A stretch of 64,000 nucleotides of DNA from Chryseobacterium ureilyticum (lineage in GTDB: Bacteria; Bacteroidota; Bacteroidia; Flavobacteriales; Weeksellaceae), in assembly GCF_900156735.1 (NCBI RefSeq), contig NZ_FTOL01000008.1:1-64000 (forward strand), read 5' to 3'. Positions 52,009-59,892 of this stretch are shown here, piece by piece. Each line of letters starts with the position of its first letter. The first letter of the stretch is position 1. Position numbers and translations under genes: made by a program. The notes below the pieces were generated by a model. The model saw nothing but the letters and a program-made list of their open reading frames with translations, was not told the origin of the DNA and did no database searches.

Positions 52009-52398
52009 TTATATCCAGTCTTCTACAAGGTGGAACCACAATGCTTTTTCTGCATTTAAAACAAAAATTGCTGAAGACTTTCGCTTGTTTGTTATACCTT
52101 CTGTAGTCTGAATTTCAGTATAGGTTGCCAATCCATGATGCTCAGAGTGATGAATCTGAATATTTTCAATTTGTACACTTCGTTCAGGGAACTTTCCGAA
52201 TACAGAGGGAAGCCATTCTGAAAACATTGATAAAGTAGCGGTATTTCCATCTCCATTAATCATTTTGAAATCAGGAGAGAATCCTGAAAGAATTTTTTTT
52301 AATAAAGCTTCCTGATCCTTTTCGTTACCGCGAAACCATTTTTCAATATTCTCACAAAATTCATTTAATTCTTTAGTTATTTTTTCTGTGTTGTTCAT
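52009..52398 (-). CDS. NTF2-like (DUF4440/SnoaL-type) small protein
   Basis: 129 residues, a single alpha+beta cone-like domain: helical start 'ITKELNEFCENIEKWFRG', 'LLKKILSGFSPDFKMING' and a C-terminal sheet 'VQIENIQIHHSEHHGLATYTEI ... WFHLVEDWI' with three His. This is the pattern of DUF4440/SnoaL-like proteins, which bind or modify small molecules. No catalytic residues can be assigned with confidence. It starts 39 bp downstream of an MFS exporter gene on the same strand, so it may act on the exporter's substrate. Confidence 0.7.
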   Translation of the reverse strand: MNNTEKITKELNEFCENIEKWFRGNEKDQEALLKKILSGFSPDFKMINGDGNTATLSMFSEWLPSVFGKFPERSVQIENIQIHHSEHHGLATYTEIQTTEGITNKRKSSAIFVLNAEKALWFHLVEDWI

Positions 52399-52437
52399 AG
52401 ATTTAAAAATTATGGTATTTTTTATTGTTTGTAATGA

Positions 52438-53817
52438 TTAGCCGTTAATATATTTTCCCAGTTTGCTGTTTCCCCATATTCCAACAATTTGAATGGCTCC
52501 GATGAGTCCAATAGCGAATGCAAAAGCCTCCGGAAAACCAAAGGTATCGATCAGATTGAAGAATAAGGTTCCTACAACAACGCCCCCCGTTACACTTCCT
52601 ATCTGCATTCCGATGCTTACCAGACCAGATGCCTGTCCTGCCTTTTCTTTTGTGGTAAAAGTAATCGCTGTACGCATCATGACCGGCATAATGGTTCCAT
52701 GTCCTAATCCTGCCATGAATAAAGTAAGATGACTTATGAAAGACGGTTTTCCTTGAAAGTGAAAGTTCAGTGCAGTAAAAATAAAACCTCCCATTAAAAG
52801 TAAAAGACCAATATAGATCAGCTTATGAGGGGAAATTTTTACTTTAGAGACAATCAACGGTCCCAGAAAAAAGGCAAGACCGTAAGGAATAATAGCAAGT
52901 CCTGTCTGTATAGAGGTTTGATGTAAAAACTGTTGTAAATAATAAGGATAACAAATAAACAAACCTGCCGTAAAATTGTAAAAAAAGAGGATTAAAAGAC
53001 ATAATGCAAAGGGCTTGTGTTGTAATAATGTAGGATCCACGAGTATCGGTTTATTATTTTTCAACAGATTCATTTCATATCTTAAAAATATAGTCAATAA
53101 AAATGCACCCATCAGGATAATACCAAATAACCATAATGCCCAATGGTATTTCTGTCCGAAAATAAGTGGGAATATCAGCATTAATAATGAAATAATTAGT
53201 AGTAAAGAGCCTTTAAGATCAATTCCTGAATTCCTTTCCTTATGATTGTTATCCATAGTGAAGTGAATTCCCGTGATGCAAAGAATCGTAATAGGTACAT
53301 TGACAAGGAACACCATTTCCCAGGAAAAATTTCCCCAATGCATACTGAGAAGTAACCCACCAAGCAGTTGTCCGACCACAGAAGCAAGTCCGAATACAGA
53401 ACTGAAAAGACTTACTGCTTTAGGCTGTTCCTGACTATTGAAAAGAACCTTTATAGATGACAAAACCTGAGGGGCAAGTAATGAAGCTCCGATTCCCTGA
53501 AACATTCTCGCTATGATAAGCCATGTAACAGTAGGAGAGAAAGCACATGCAAGAGAGGAAAATAAGAAAGTGTAAAGTCCCAATGTGAAAATCTTTTTCC
53601 GTCCGTAAAGATCACCAAGTCTTCCGCCACATACCACAAGAGCAGCATAAGTAAGCCCATAGATAGCAACTACCATTTGCAACTGATGATCATTTGCTTT
53701 GAAAGCATTCTTGATAGAAGGGAGTGCCATATTCACAATAAAATAATCCAATGGTGAAAGAAAAGCTCCGGCAATTAAGAAATTGAGCGCCTGCCATCGC
53801 TTTGGATAAGTGTTCAT
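52438..53817 (-). CDS. MFS drug exporter, DHA2 family
   Basis: 459 residues, about 14 membrane helices. 'SPLDYFIVNMALPSIKNAF' (the DHA2 D1 motif region), motif A 'GGRLGDLYGRKKIFT', motif C region 'GASLLAPQVLSSI' and 'GQLLGGLLLSMHWG'. The family exports drugs and dyes by proton antiport. The ATG at 53817 is preceded by its own -7 element (53830-53837 on the minus strand). Divergent from an AraC regulator and upstream of an NTF2-like gene; a regulator-exporter-modifier set is likely. Confidence 0.9.
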   Translation of the reverse strand: MNTYPKRWQALNFLIAGAFLSPLDYFIVNMALPSIKNAFKANDHQLQMVVAIYGLTYAALVVCGGRLGDLYGRKKIFTLGLYTFLFSSLACAFSPTVTWLIIARMFQGIGASLLAPQVLSSIKVLFNSQEQPKAVSLFSSVFGLASVVGQLLGGLLLSMHWGNFSWEMVFLVNVPITILCITGIHFTMDNNHKERNSGIDLKGSLLLIISLLMLIFPLIFGQKYHWALWLFGIILMGAFLLTIFLRYEMNLLKNNKPILVDPTLLQHKPFALCLLILFFYNFTAGLFICYPYYLQQFLHQTSIQTGLAIIPYGLAFFLGPLIVSKVKISPHKLIYIGLLLLMGGFIFTALNFHFQGKPSFISHLTLFMAGLGHGTIMPVMMRTAITFTTKEKAGQASGLVSIGMQIGSVTGGVVVGTLFFNLIDTFGFPEAFAFAIGLIGAIQIVGIWGNSKLGKYING

Positions 53818-53829
53818 AATTTTTTTATG

Positions 53830-53870
53830 CAAAATTAACCTCTGGATATTCTGCTAAAATTGTACTTTTG
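53830..53870. promoter_or_regulatory. Back-to-back divergent promoters (MFS / AraC)
   Basis: A perfect TAATTTTG -7 element for the MFS gene lies on the minus strand at 53830-53837, and TACTTTTG for the AraC gene lies on the plus strand at 53863-53870, in a 73-bp spacer. AAAATT occurs at 53831 and 53856. The MFS mRNA would have a very short leader. Any bound regulator would affect both genes. Confidence 0.6.
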
Positions 53871-53890
53871 GAGGAAAATATAGTGCTGAT

Positions 53891-54739
53891 ATGAAAGGAT
53901 TGCATCTTGAAGGGATCAAAGTGAAGGAAATAGAGCTTGCAGGAGAAAAAATTATTTTCAATACAAAATCATTTCTTTCATTTGTCTATATTGTTAAAGG
54001 CAAAGGTGAATTGTTGTATGACGAACGCAATATTGAGTTTACAGAAAGAAAGCTTTTTATTATTCCGCAGCAGCAGTCTTATTGTTTTGAAAGTGAAGAT
54101 GCCGTTTTGATCAGCATTGAATGTCCTATTGAGTTTATTGATAAGATACGTTTGGAAGCAGACCGTATTGAAAGTTGTGAAAATCTGTACAAACTACAGT
54201 ATATCAGCAATAATTACCACGCTCGTGCAGGATGTATTTTCAGAAATAAGAATGATGAAGCTTTTGCAGAGACACTCATTCTTCAGATTGCCAGAGAATT
54301 TAAAAATAGAGCAGAGGATTATCTTATTATTCGAAATTGTATTTCCATTCTTCTTAACCTTATCGCACGTAATATCATTCAAAGCGAAACTTCAGATTTA
54401 CAGGAGAATAGAAAGGCTTTCTCCATCATGAAGATCATCACTTATATTCAGCAAAATATAAAAGACAGAGAAAAGACGGGTATTCAGTCTATTGCAGATC
54501 ATTTTGGAATTTCAGGGAATTATTTCGGGGAATATTTTAAGCAGCAAACAGGAGTTTCCTATCAGGATTACCTATTGGATTATAGGCTGAAGCTGGTAGA
54601 AACATATTTGAAATACAGCAGTATTCGGCTTAGTGAGATTGCTTATGAACTCCAGTTCAGTGATGAAAGCCATCTTTCCAAGCTTTTTAAGAAATACAGA
54701 GGGATTACGCCCGGAGAATTCAGAAAGAGAAATAAATAA
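53891..54739 (+). CDS. AraC family transcriptional regulator
   Basis: 282 residues. A cupin N-terminal domain (about 20-100, 'SFVYIVKGKGELLYDE', 'KLFIIPQQQSYCFE') followed by a C-terminal double HTH (about 185-282): 'IQSIADHFGISGNYFGEYF' and 'LSEIAYELQFSDESHLSKLF' with 'YRGITPGEFRKR'. Divergent from the DHA2 exporter, which is its most likely target. The effector is probably a small hydrophobic compound exported by the MFS pump; this is inference. Confidence 0.9.
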   Translation: MKGLHLEGIKVKEIELAGEKIIFNTKSFLSFVYIVKGKGELLYDERNIEFTERKLFIIPQQQSYCFESEDAVLISIECPIEFIDKIRLEADRIESCENLYKLQYISNNYHARAGCIFRNKNDEAFAETLILQIAREFKNRAEDYLIIRNCISILLNLIARNIIQSETSDLQENRKAFSIMKIITYIQQNIKDREKTGIQSIADHFGISGNYFGEYFKQQTGVSYQDYLLDYRLKLVETYLKYSSIRLSEIAYELQFSDESHLSKLFKKYRGITPGEFRKRNK

Positions 54740-54824
54740 AAGAGTAGTCGTAAGGGCTATTTTTTTTTGATTTTATAAGCTGTTGATTTTTATGATTTTA
54801 AACTTAATGTTAAATAATATAATT

Positions 54825-54842
54825 AACTATATAGTTGACTAT
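54825..54842. promoter_or_regulatory. Overlapping palindromes, MarR operator candidate
   Basis: AACTATATAGTT (54825-54836) is a perfect 12-bp palindrome, and ATAGTTGACTAT (54831-54842) is a second inverted repeat sharing one arm. Both lie 36-53 bp before the MarR-type start, next to a TATATTTA -7-like box (54853-54860). MarR dimers bind such A/T-rich palindromes, so autorepression is plausible. Confidence 0.55.
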
Positions 54843-54877
54843 GTATTTTTTATATATTTACATTAAATATTTTTAAG

Positions 54878-55366
54878 ATGGATTTTGACTTTATTAAAGA
54901 ATTAGGATACAAAGCATTGGATAGCAGACTAAAAAGAATCAGCGATAGAATGTCACACGATGTAAGGAAATTCTATAAGGAGTTTGGAGTAGATGTAGAA
55001 CCGAACTGGTATCTCGTTTTTATGTTACTGCAAAAAAGAGGGGAGATCTCCATTACAGATATTGCAGAACCACTGGGATATTCTCATCCGTCTGTAGTTG
55101 TTATTGTAAAGAAAATGACAGAGAAAGGCTATCTCATGATCACAAAAGATAAGACAGATAAACGAAAGCAGATGATTTCACTTTCTCCCAAAGCTATAGA
55201 AATGCTTCCTCAGCTGGAAAAGATCTGGGATAGTTGTGAAAAAGCTATTTTAAAATTATTAACAGAGGACTTGTCTGTTTTTTCTTACCTCGATGCTATA
55301 GATCAGGAGCTGAAAAATGAATCTTTCCACCATCGTTTTAAAAATGAATATTTAAAATCAATATAA
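54878..55366 (+). CDS. MarR family transcriptional regulator
   Basis: 162 residues. Winged-helix core about 40-120: 'VFMLLQKRGEISITDIAEPL', recognition helix 'SHPSVVVIVKKMTEKGYL' and wing 'DKTDKRKQMISLS'. Flanking helices provide dimerisation. It starts downstream of a pair of palindromes and its stop is 2 bp before the start of a secreted-protein gene, so the two genes form one transcript. The ligand is unknown. Confidence 0.9.
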   Translation: MDFDFIKELGYKALDSRLKRISDRMSHDVRKFYKEFGVDVEPNWYLVFMLLQKRGEISITDIAEPLGYSHPSVVVIVKKMTEKGYLMITKDKTDKRKQMISLSPKAIEMLPQLEKIWDSCEKAILKLLTEDLSVFSYLDAIDQELKNESFHHRFKNEYLKSI

Positions 55367-55368
55367 TC

Positions 55369-56133
55369 ATGAAAACACTTTTTCTCGCTACTGCATTATT
55401 GTTTTCCAGTCTTATGGTTTCTGCTACAGAGACGAAGGTGATGATCAGAGCAAAAGCAAAGGATGCTAAGTTTATTGGAAGTTCTTTAGGAGGCGCTCAT
55501 ATCATCATTCGAAATAAGTTGAATCAACGTATTCTGGCAGAAGGAAATACTTCCGGAAGTACAGGAAACACAGATTTGATCATGAAAACACCTAAGGTAA
55601 GAGGAAATTCAATTGCAGATGAACAAACGGGAGGCTTTTTGGCAACCGTAGACATTGATGAACCTACATTTGTAACCATCGAGGTGATTTCCCCATTAAG
55701 TAACAGACAAGCGCAGGCTGCTGTAAGCACTGAAATGTGGCTGATCCCCGGAAAAAATATCTTAGGAGAAGGAATTATTCTTGAAATCCCTGGATACATT
55801 ATTGATATTCTGAAGCCCAGAACTCATCAATATATCGGATTGAATACGATTAAAAACAAACCTTTTCTGTTTCAGGCAAATATTGTGATGATGTGCGGTT
55901 GTGTGATCGAAAAAGGCGGCATCTGGAATTCTGATGAAATTGAAGTAAAAGGGATTTTGAAGAAAGACGGAAAGTTTATTAAGAATATTGATCTGTCATG
56001 GGTTTCCACCAATCTATTTGAAGGAAGTGATATGATTAATACAGCTGGAAATTATGAACTTACCTTGTATGCCTATCATGCAAAAACAGGAAATACAGGT
56101 GTAGATAAGGTAAACTATGTGGTTTTTGAGTAA
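55369..56133 (+). CDS. Exported protein of unknown function, coupled to MarR
   Basis: 254 residues. Signal peptide of about 19 residues ('MKTLFLATALLFSSLMVSA'). The mature part looks like two or more beta-sandwich segments ('VMIRAKAKDAKFIGSSLGGA', 'FVTIEVISPLSNRQAQA', 'IILEIPGYIIDILKP', 'GNYELTLYAYHAKTGNTG'), including one CGC pair ('MMCGCVIEKGGIW'). No lipobox and no sorting domain, so it is probably periplasmic. I do not recognise the family. Only 2 bp separate it from the MarR stop, suggesting that the regulator controls its production. Confidence 0.8.
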   Translation: MKTLFLATALLFSSLMVSATETKVMIRAKAKDAKFIGSSLGGAHIIIRNKLNQRILAEGNTSGSTGNTDLIMKTPKVRGNSIADEQTGGFLATVDIDEPTFVTIEVISPLSNRQAQAAVSTEMWLIPGKNILGEGIILEIPGYIIDILKPRTHQYIGLNTIKNKPFLFQANIVMMCGCVIEKGGIWNSDEIEVKGILKKDGKFIKNIDLSWVSTNLFEGSDMINTAGNYELTLYAYHAKTGNTGVDKVNYVVFE

Positions 56134-56154
56134 GAAAAATGTTTACATAAAATA

Positions 56155-56514
56155 TTATTCATTCTGTAACAACTCTTTTCTATATTTTATTCCCCATTCT
56201 CCCATAGTATCAATGATACCTTGCAGACTTTTCCCAAATTCCGTGAGCTCATAATCAACGGTTACAGGCATTGTGTTATTTTGAGTACGCTTTACCAGGT
56301 TGTTCATTTCCAGAACTTTTAATTCTTTTGAAAGAGTTTTGGCAGCAATACCATCAACTTGTCTTTTCAAATCCATAAAGCGCATTCTTCCCGTATAATA
56401 CAGATGACTGATGATAATGGTTTTCCATTTTCCATCAAGTAAATAGATGGTATCTCTTACGCCACGGATGTGGTTTTTACATTCAGGATCCAGCTCTATC
56501 TTTTCTTTTTTCAT
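56155..56514 (-). CDS. HxlR family transcriptional regulator
   Basis: 119 residues from the ATG at 56514. The HxlR winged helix: 'YLLDGKWKTIIISHLYYTG', 'RFMDLKRQVDGIAAKTLSKE', 'LVKRTQNNTMPVTVDYELTE' and 'FGKSLQGIIDTMGEWG'. One Cys in 'ECKNHIRG' corresponds to the N-terminal Cys that senses aldehydes or thiol stress in some members. Divergent from a nitroreductase gene; a duplicated palindrome lies between them. It probably regulates that gene in response to quinone-like or electrophilic compounds. Confidence 0.9.
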   Translation of the reverse strand: MKKEKIELDPECKNHIRGVRDTIYLLDGKWKTIIISHLYYTGRMRFMDLKRQVDGIAAKTLSKELKVLEMNNLVKRTQNNTMPVTVDYELTEFGKSLQGIIDTMGEWGIKYRKELLQNE

Positions 56515-56577
56515 GTTTTGAGAATTATATTTCAAAATTACAAATTTGATTTGACAGAATACCCCAAAAAGCTACTT

Positions 56578-56612
56578 GGTTACTTCTGGGTAACTGGTTA
56601 CTAAAAGGTAAC
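56578..56612. promoter_or_regulatory. Duplicated HxlR operator candidate GGTTAC-N5-GGTAAC
   Basis: Two exact copies of GGTTAC-N5-GGTAAC at 56578-56594 and 56596-56612, 18 bp apart. Each is an inverted repeat that a dimeric winged-helix protein could bind. They lie 29 bp upstream of the nitroreductase -7 element and 64-98 bp from the HxlR start. Seen directly; the binding protein is inferred. Confidence 0.7.
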
Positions 56613-56640
56613 AGGTATCTTATTGCAACTGAAAACCAGC

Positions 56641-56648
56641 TAACTTTG
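56641..56648 (+). promoter_or_regulatory. -7 element TAACTTTG of the nitroreductase gene
   Basis: Exact TAnnTTTG match, 74 bp before the ATG at 56723. The adjacent operator pair would block or assist polymerase here. Confidence 0.6.
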
Positions 56649-56722
56649 CATTGTAGAAATAGGGAAGAGGGTCTGGGAAATAATGATCGTCTTTCAGAAT
56701 ACAATAAGTAAAATTTAAAATT

Positions 56723-57355
56723 ATGTCATTACAGGAAGCATTACATTGGCGGTCTGCTACAAAAAGTTACAACGGAAAGACTATTGAGAAGGATAAAATA
56801 GAACAAGTGTTGAATGCCATCCGCTTAGCTCCGTCAAGCTCAGGTTTACAGCCTTTTAAAGTATTTGTGATTACCAATAAAGAACTTAGAGAAAAACTAC
56901 AACCGATTTCCTGTCAACAACAGCAGATTGTTCAGGCTTCTCATATTCTGGTTTTTGCGGCATGGGACGAATATACTCCGGAAAGAGTAGATTCCTTCTT
57001 TGAATTCAGTAACAAAGAAAGAAATTTACCTTCTGCGGCTACAGATGATTATCGTCTGAATTTATTGGATATGCTAAGCAGGAAAACAAAATCAGATCAT
57101 TTTCTGAACTCATCACAACAGACTTATATTGCATTGGGATTCGGTTTGCTGGCAGCTGCAGATCTTAAAATTGATGCTACCCCAATTGAAGGTTTTGATA
57201 ATGACGCTGTAGATGAATTGCTTAATCTGCCGGAACAGGGCTTAAAGAGTTCCGTAATGATGGTATTGGGATATAAAGATGAAGACACTGACTGGTGGGG
57301 AAAACTGAAAAAAGTAAGAAGGTCGAACGAAGAACTTTTTATTGAGCTTAATTAA
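56723..57355 (+). CDS. NAD(P)H-dependent nitroreductase family oxidoreductase
   Basis: 210 residues, an FMN-binding NfsB/NfnB-like fold. 'HWRSATKSYNGKTIEKD' holds the FMN-phosphate contact (RxSxRxF-like, here RSATKSY), 'AIRLAPSSSGLQPFKVFVI' is the SSxxxQPW/F motif, then 'QTYIALGFGLLAAADL' and 'GLKSSVMMVLGYKDEDTDW'. The family reduces quinones, nitroaromatics or flavins. Regulated probably by the divergent HxlR gene. Followed by a strong bidirectional terminator. Confidence 0.92.
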   Translation: MSLQEALHWRSATKSYNGKTIEKDKIEQVLNAIRLAPSSSGLQPFKVFVITNKELREKLQPISCQQQQIVQASHILVFAAWDEYTPERVDSFFEFSNKERNLPSAATDDYRLNLLDMLSRKTKSDHFLNSSQQTYIALGFGLLAAADLKIDATPIEGFDNDAVDELLNLPEQGLKSSVMMVLGYKDEDTDWWGKLKKVRRSNEELFIELN

Positions 57356-57375
57356 AATCAAATAATTATAAAAAT

Positions 57376-57401
57376 AAAGGAGGTCTTAGTGACCTCCTTT
57401 T
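57376..57401. terminator. Bidirectional terminator
   Basis: AAAGGAGGTC (57376-57385) pairs perfectly with GACCTCCTTT (57391-57400) between convergent oxidoreductase genes. Confidence 0.9.
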
Positions 57402-57418
57402 AAATATAGGGCTGTATT

Positions 57419-58021
57419 TCAATTAGAAATCGTTTCCTGTAGAACAGAGTCTGCAATAGCTATTTCTTTCATGGTGTTCAACCATCTTTTCAGGTCATTC
57501 ACATCAAGCTCATAAAGAGGTCCTATGAAATGATTTTCAATGGAAGAGACGCCACAATATTCTAAAATGCCTTTTTGTAACTGAATAAGACCACTTGACT
57601 GATATTCTTCTTCATACAATTTCAGGGAAACATCCCCGGCTGTAGTAATGATTCTTGCTGATTTTACATTCAGTAATCCTTCACTTTCTCCTTTTTTATT
57701 CCTTTTAAAAGTTATTCCCGGGAGGAAAGCCCTGTCAAAGAAACCTTTCATTACAGCTGGCATGCCAAGCCACCAAATCGGATGTATCCATACCTGATGC
57801 TCACTCCAGAGAATATCTTCCAGTGCTTTTAAAAGATCCGGCTCCAGTTCCATTCTCTGACGATACCCAAACTGTAGATTAGGATTAAAATTCAATTCCC
57901 CAATTGCAATATATCGTACCTCAGCCCCTGAATTTACTGCAGAACTGATATAAGCATGAGCCAAAGCTGCATTAAAACTTTCTTTATCAGGATGCCCGTT
58001 GATCACTACTATTTTCTTCAT
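57419..58021 (-). CDS. Flavodoxin-fold NAD(P)H-dependent oxidoreductase
   Basis: 200 residues of the Flavodoxin_2/MdaB-KefF type: 'IVVINGHPDKESFNAALA' (FMN-phosphate loop), 'WSEHQVWIHPIWWLGMPAVM' and 'KGFFDRAFLPGITF' with 'IITTAGD'. It reduces quinones or similar electrophiles by two electrons. The ATG overlaps the stop of the alpha/beta hydrolase gene by 4 bp, so both are in one operon. A detoxification role fits the neighbouring nitroreductase. Confidence 0.9.
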   Translation of the reverse strand: MKKIVVINGHPDKESFNAALAHAYISSAVNSGAEVRYIAIGELNFNPNLQFGYRQRMELEPDLLKALEDILWSEHQVWIHPIWWLGMPAVMKGFFDRAFLPGITFKRNKKGESEGLLNVKSARIITTAGDVSLKLYEEEYQSSGLIQLQKGILEYCGVSSIENHFIGPLYELDVNDLKRWLNTMKEIAIADSVLQETISN

Positions 58022-58974
58022 TTTTTCTTATTTAATATATGTTTGAACAATTCAACTTGTTTTGTATAGAATCTTTCTGATAATGAACATGAGAAAAAAT
58101 CAAAAGTATGGACTGAGTTTTCAATCTCTATCAGATGTGTCGGAGTACCTGCTTGCTGTAGCCTTTTCGCGTATGCTTTTCCTTCATCTTTCAATGGATC
58201 GAATTCACATACAATAATGGTGGCATCAGGCAGATTATTAAAGTTCTTTTCCATTAGTGGAACAGAATATTGAGGAGGCTGTTCCAATTGATTGTTAAGA
58301 TAATGTTTCCACATCCATTGAGCTGAGACTTTGGTTTGCATAGGCGCATTTGCTAATTTATTCATTGATGAGGTTATTAAATGATGATCCATTGGAGGAT
58401 AAAGTAAATACTGATGTTGAATTTCAACAGATTTTGTATCCCTTATCCAATGAGTAATAGAAGCTGCAATGGTAGCTCCGGCACTGCTTCCGCCAATCAT
58501 GATATTATTTTTATTTCCATGTAATTGGTTTGCATTTTCGGAAAGCCATAATAAAGCATCGTATCCATCTTCAATCGCTGCAGGAAAAGGATGTTTAGGA
58601 GCCAAACGGTAATCCACCGAAACAATCATCATATTTACATCCAGGGCTAAGCGAAAGAATATAAAGTCGTATTGTTCAGGAGTCCCATATATAAATGCTC
58701 CACCATGAAAATAAAGGAGTATTGGTAAATCATTTTGTCCTTTGGGTTTATATATTCTCAATCTGATATTTCGTAATGGATCAGAAGATGGAATGTGAAT
58801 ATTCTCTACAGATAGCAAAGTGGGAATAGGTAAAGGATCTTCCTTTAATGATACATTCATTTCTTCTTCTCTGATTTTTGAAGGATCATGAATCAAAAGA
58901 TTTTCATAATTAATTTGATTATATGGACTGTTGATGATGCTTTGCCAAAGTTCCGGATCTATTTTCTCTGTCAT
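58018..58974 (-). CDS. Alpha/beta hydrolase, hormone-sensitive-lipase family
   Basis: 318 residues from the ATG at 58974. HSL-type esterase: oxyanion motif 'YFHGGAFIYG', nucleophile Ser in 'IGGSSAGATIA', Asp in 'VCEFDPLKDEG' and His in 'SVHTFDFF', with the family motif 'VDYRLAPKHPFPAAIED'. It hydrolyses short-chain esters. Upstream partner of the flavodoxin-type oxidoreductase and divergent from an AraC regulator that probably controls the pair. A minus-strand -7 element TATTTTTG is at 58993-59000. Confidence 0.92.
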   Translation of the reverse strand: MTEKIDPELWQSIINSPYNQINYENLLIHDPSKIREEEMNVSLKEDPLPIPTLLSVENIHIPSSDPLRNIRLRIYKPKGQNDLPILLYFHGGAFIYGTPEQYDFIFFRLALDVNMMIVSVDYRLAPKHPFPAAIEDGYDALLWLSENANQLHGNKNNIMIGGSSAGATIAASITHWIRDTKSVEIQHQYLLYPPMDHHLITSSMNKLANAPMQTKVSAQWMWKHYLNNQLEQPPQYSVPLMEKNFNNLPDATIIVCEFDPLKDEGKAYAKRLQQAGTPTHLIEIENSVHTFDFFSCSLSERFYTKQVELFKHILNKKK

Positions 58975-59022
58975 AATTCTGAATTTATACAGCAAAAATA
59001 GACTGATAAAAGTGATGAAAAC

Positions 59023-59054
59023 AGGTATATTTTAAGGCTATTTAGGTATCTTTG
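59023..59054. promoter_or_regulatory. AraC-type direct repeat AGGTAT-N-TTT overlapping its promoter
   Basis: AGGTATATTT (59023-59032) and AGGTATCTTT (59044-59053) are 21 bp apart. The second copy overlaps the perfect -7 element TATCTTTG (59047-59054) of the AraC gene, whose ATG follows 4 bp later. This layout fits autorepression and, on the other side, activation of the hydrolase operon. Position and periodicity are seen; function is inferred. Confidence 0.6.
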
Positions 59055-59058
59055 AAGT

Positions 59059-59892
59059 ATGGCAAGAGAAAATATACATCAGTCCCTTGAAGTTTTTTAT
59101 GAAAAGATTGATGAATGCCCGCTAGGTGACAGGCAATTTAACTTCTTTGAAATGGTGTATGTATTATCCGGAGATGGTGAGCATATGGTGAACGGAAATA
59201 GAATTGCCTATTATCCGGGTGATCTATTTCTTATCACTCCCAATGATTCTCATGGTTTTTATCTGAATGGAATGTGTGAATTTATGGTGATCCGCTTCGG
59301 TGAAAACTATATTCGCGAATATCAATGGAAGAGCATAGATCATATTGAATGTCTTTTATATTATGCATCCCATCTGTCAGGTTCAGTTCTTGTAAATAAT
59401 GATGATAAGAGAATGGTTGATCTACTGATGCAAAACCTGCAAGAAACACTGAAACACCAATCTGTGTACAATGAAGACCTTATCCGCCATCTTGTAAATG
59501 CCGTTATTGTAATTGCAGCAAGGAATATTGCAGTTGTCAAACCTCAGAATCTCATTGCTGTTGCAGATATTCGTATATTACAAATTCTGGATTATATTCA
59601 GGAAAATATCCGTACTCCCGGTCTTTTGAAGGTCGAAATTATTGCCCAAAAGTTTGGGTTATCCCCAACTTATCTTGGTAGCTACTTCCGTAAACAATGT
59701 AATGAATCTATTCAGCAGTATATTTCTTCTTACAGAATACGATTGATTGAGCATAGATTAAGGTTCAGTGATAAAAGAGTGCATGAGATTGCTGATGAAT
59801 TTGGGTTTGCTGATGAAAGCCACATCAATAAATTTTTTAAAAGACATAAAGGCAAAAGTCTTAAAACTTTCAGGCTTACAATGAGTTGCTGA
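59059..59892 (+). CDS. AraC family transcriptional regulator with cupin domain
   Basis: 277 residues. N-terminal cupin (about 20-95: 'FEMVYVLSGDGEHMVNGN', 'AYYPGDLFLITPNDSHGFYL') and a C-terminal double HTH (about 175-277: 'VEIIAQKFGLSPTYLGSYF', 'RVHEIADEFGFADESHINKF'). Divergent from the esterase-oxidoreductase operon with an 84-bp shared spacer. Probably made from a leaderless mRNA. Its 3' end overlaps the convergent 78-residue gene by 17 bp. Confidence 0.9.
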   Translation: MARENIHQSLEVFYEKIDECPLGDRQFNFFEMVYVLSGDGEHMVNGNRIAYYPGDLFLITPNDSHGFYLNGMCEFMVIRFGENYIREYQWKSIDHIECLLYYASHLSGSVLVNNDDKRMVDLLMQNLQETLKHQSVYNEDLIRHLVNAVIVIAARNIAVVKPQNLIAVADIRILQILDYIQENIRTPGLLKVEIIAQKFGLSPTYLGSYFRKQCNESIQQYISSYRIRLIEHRLRFSDKRVHEIADEFGFADESHINKFFKRHKGKSLKTFRLTMSC

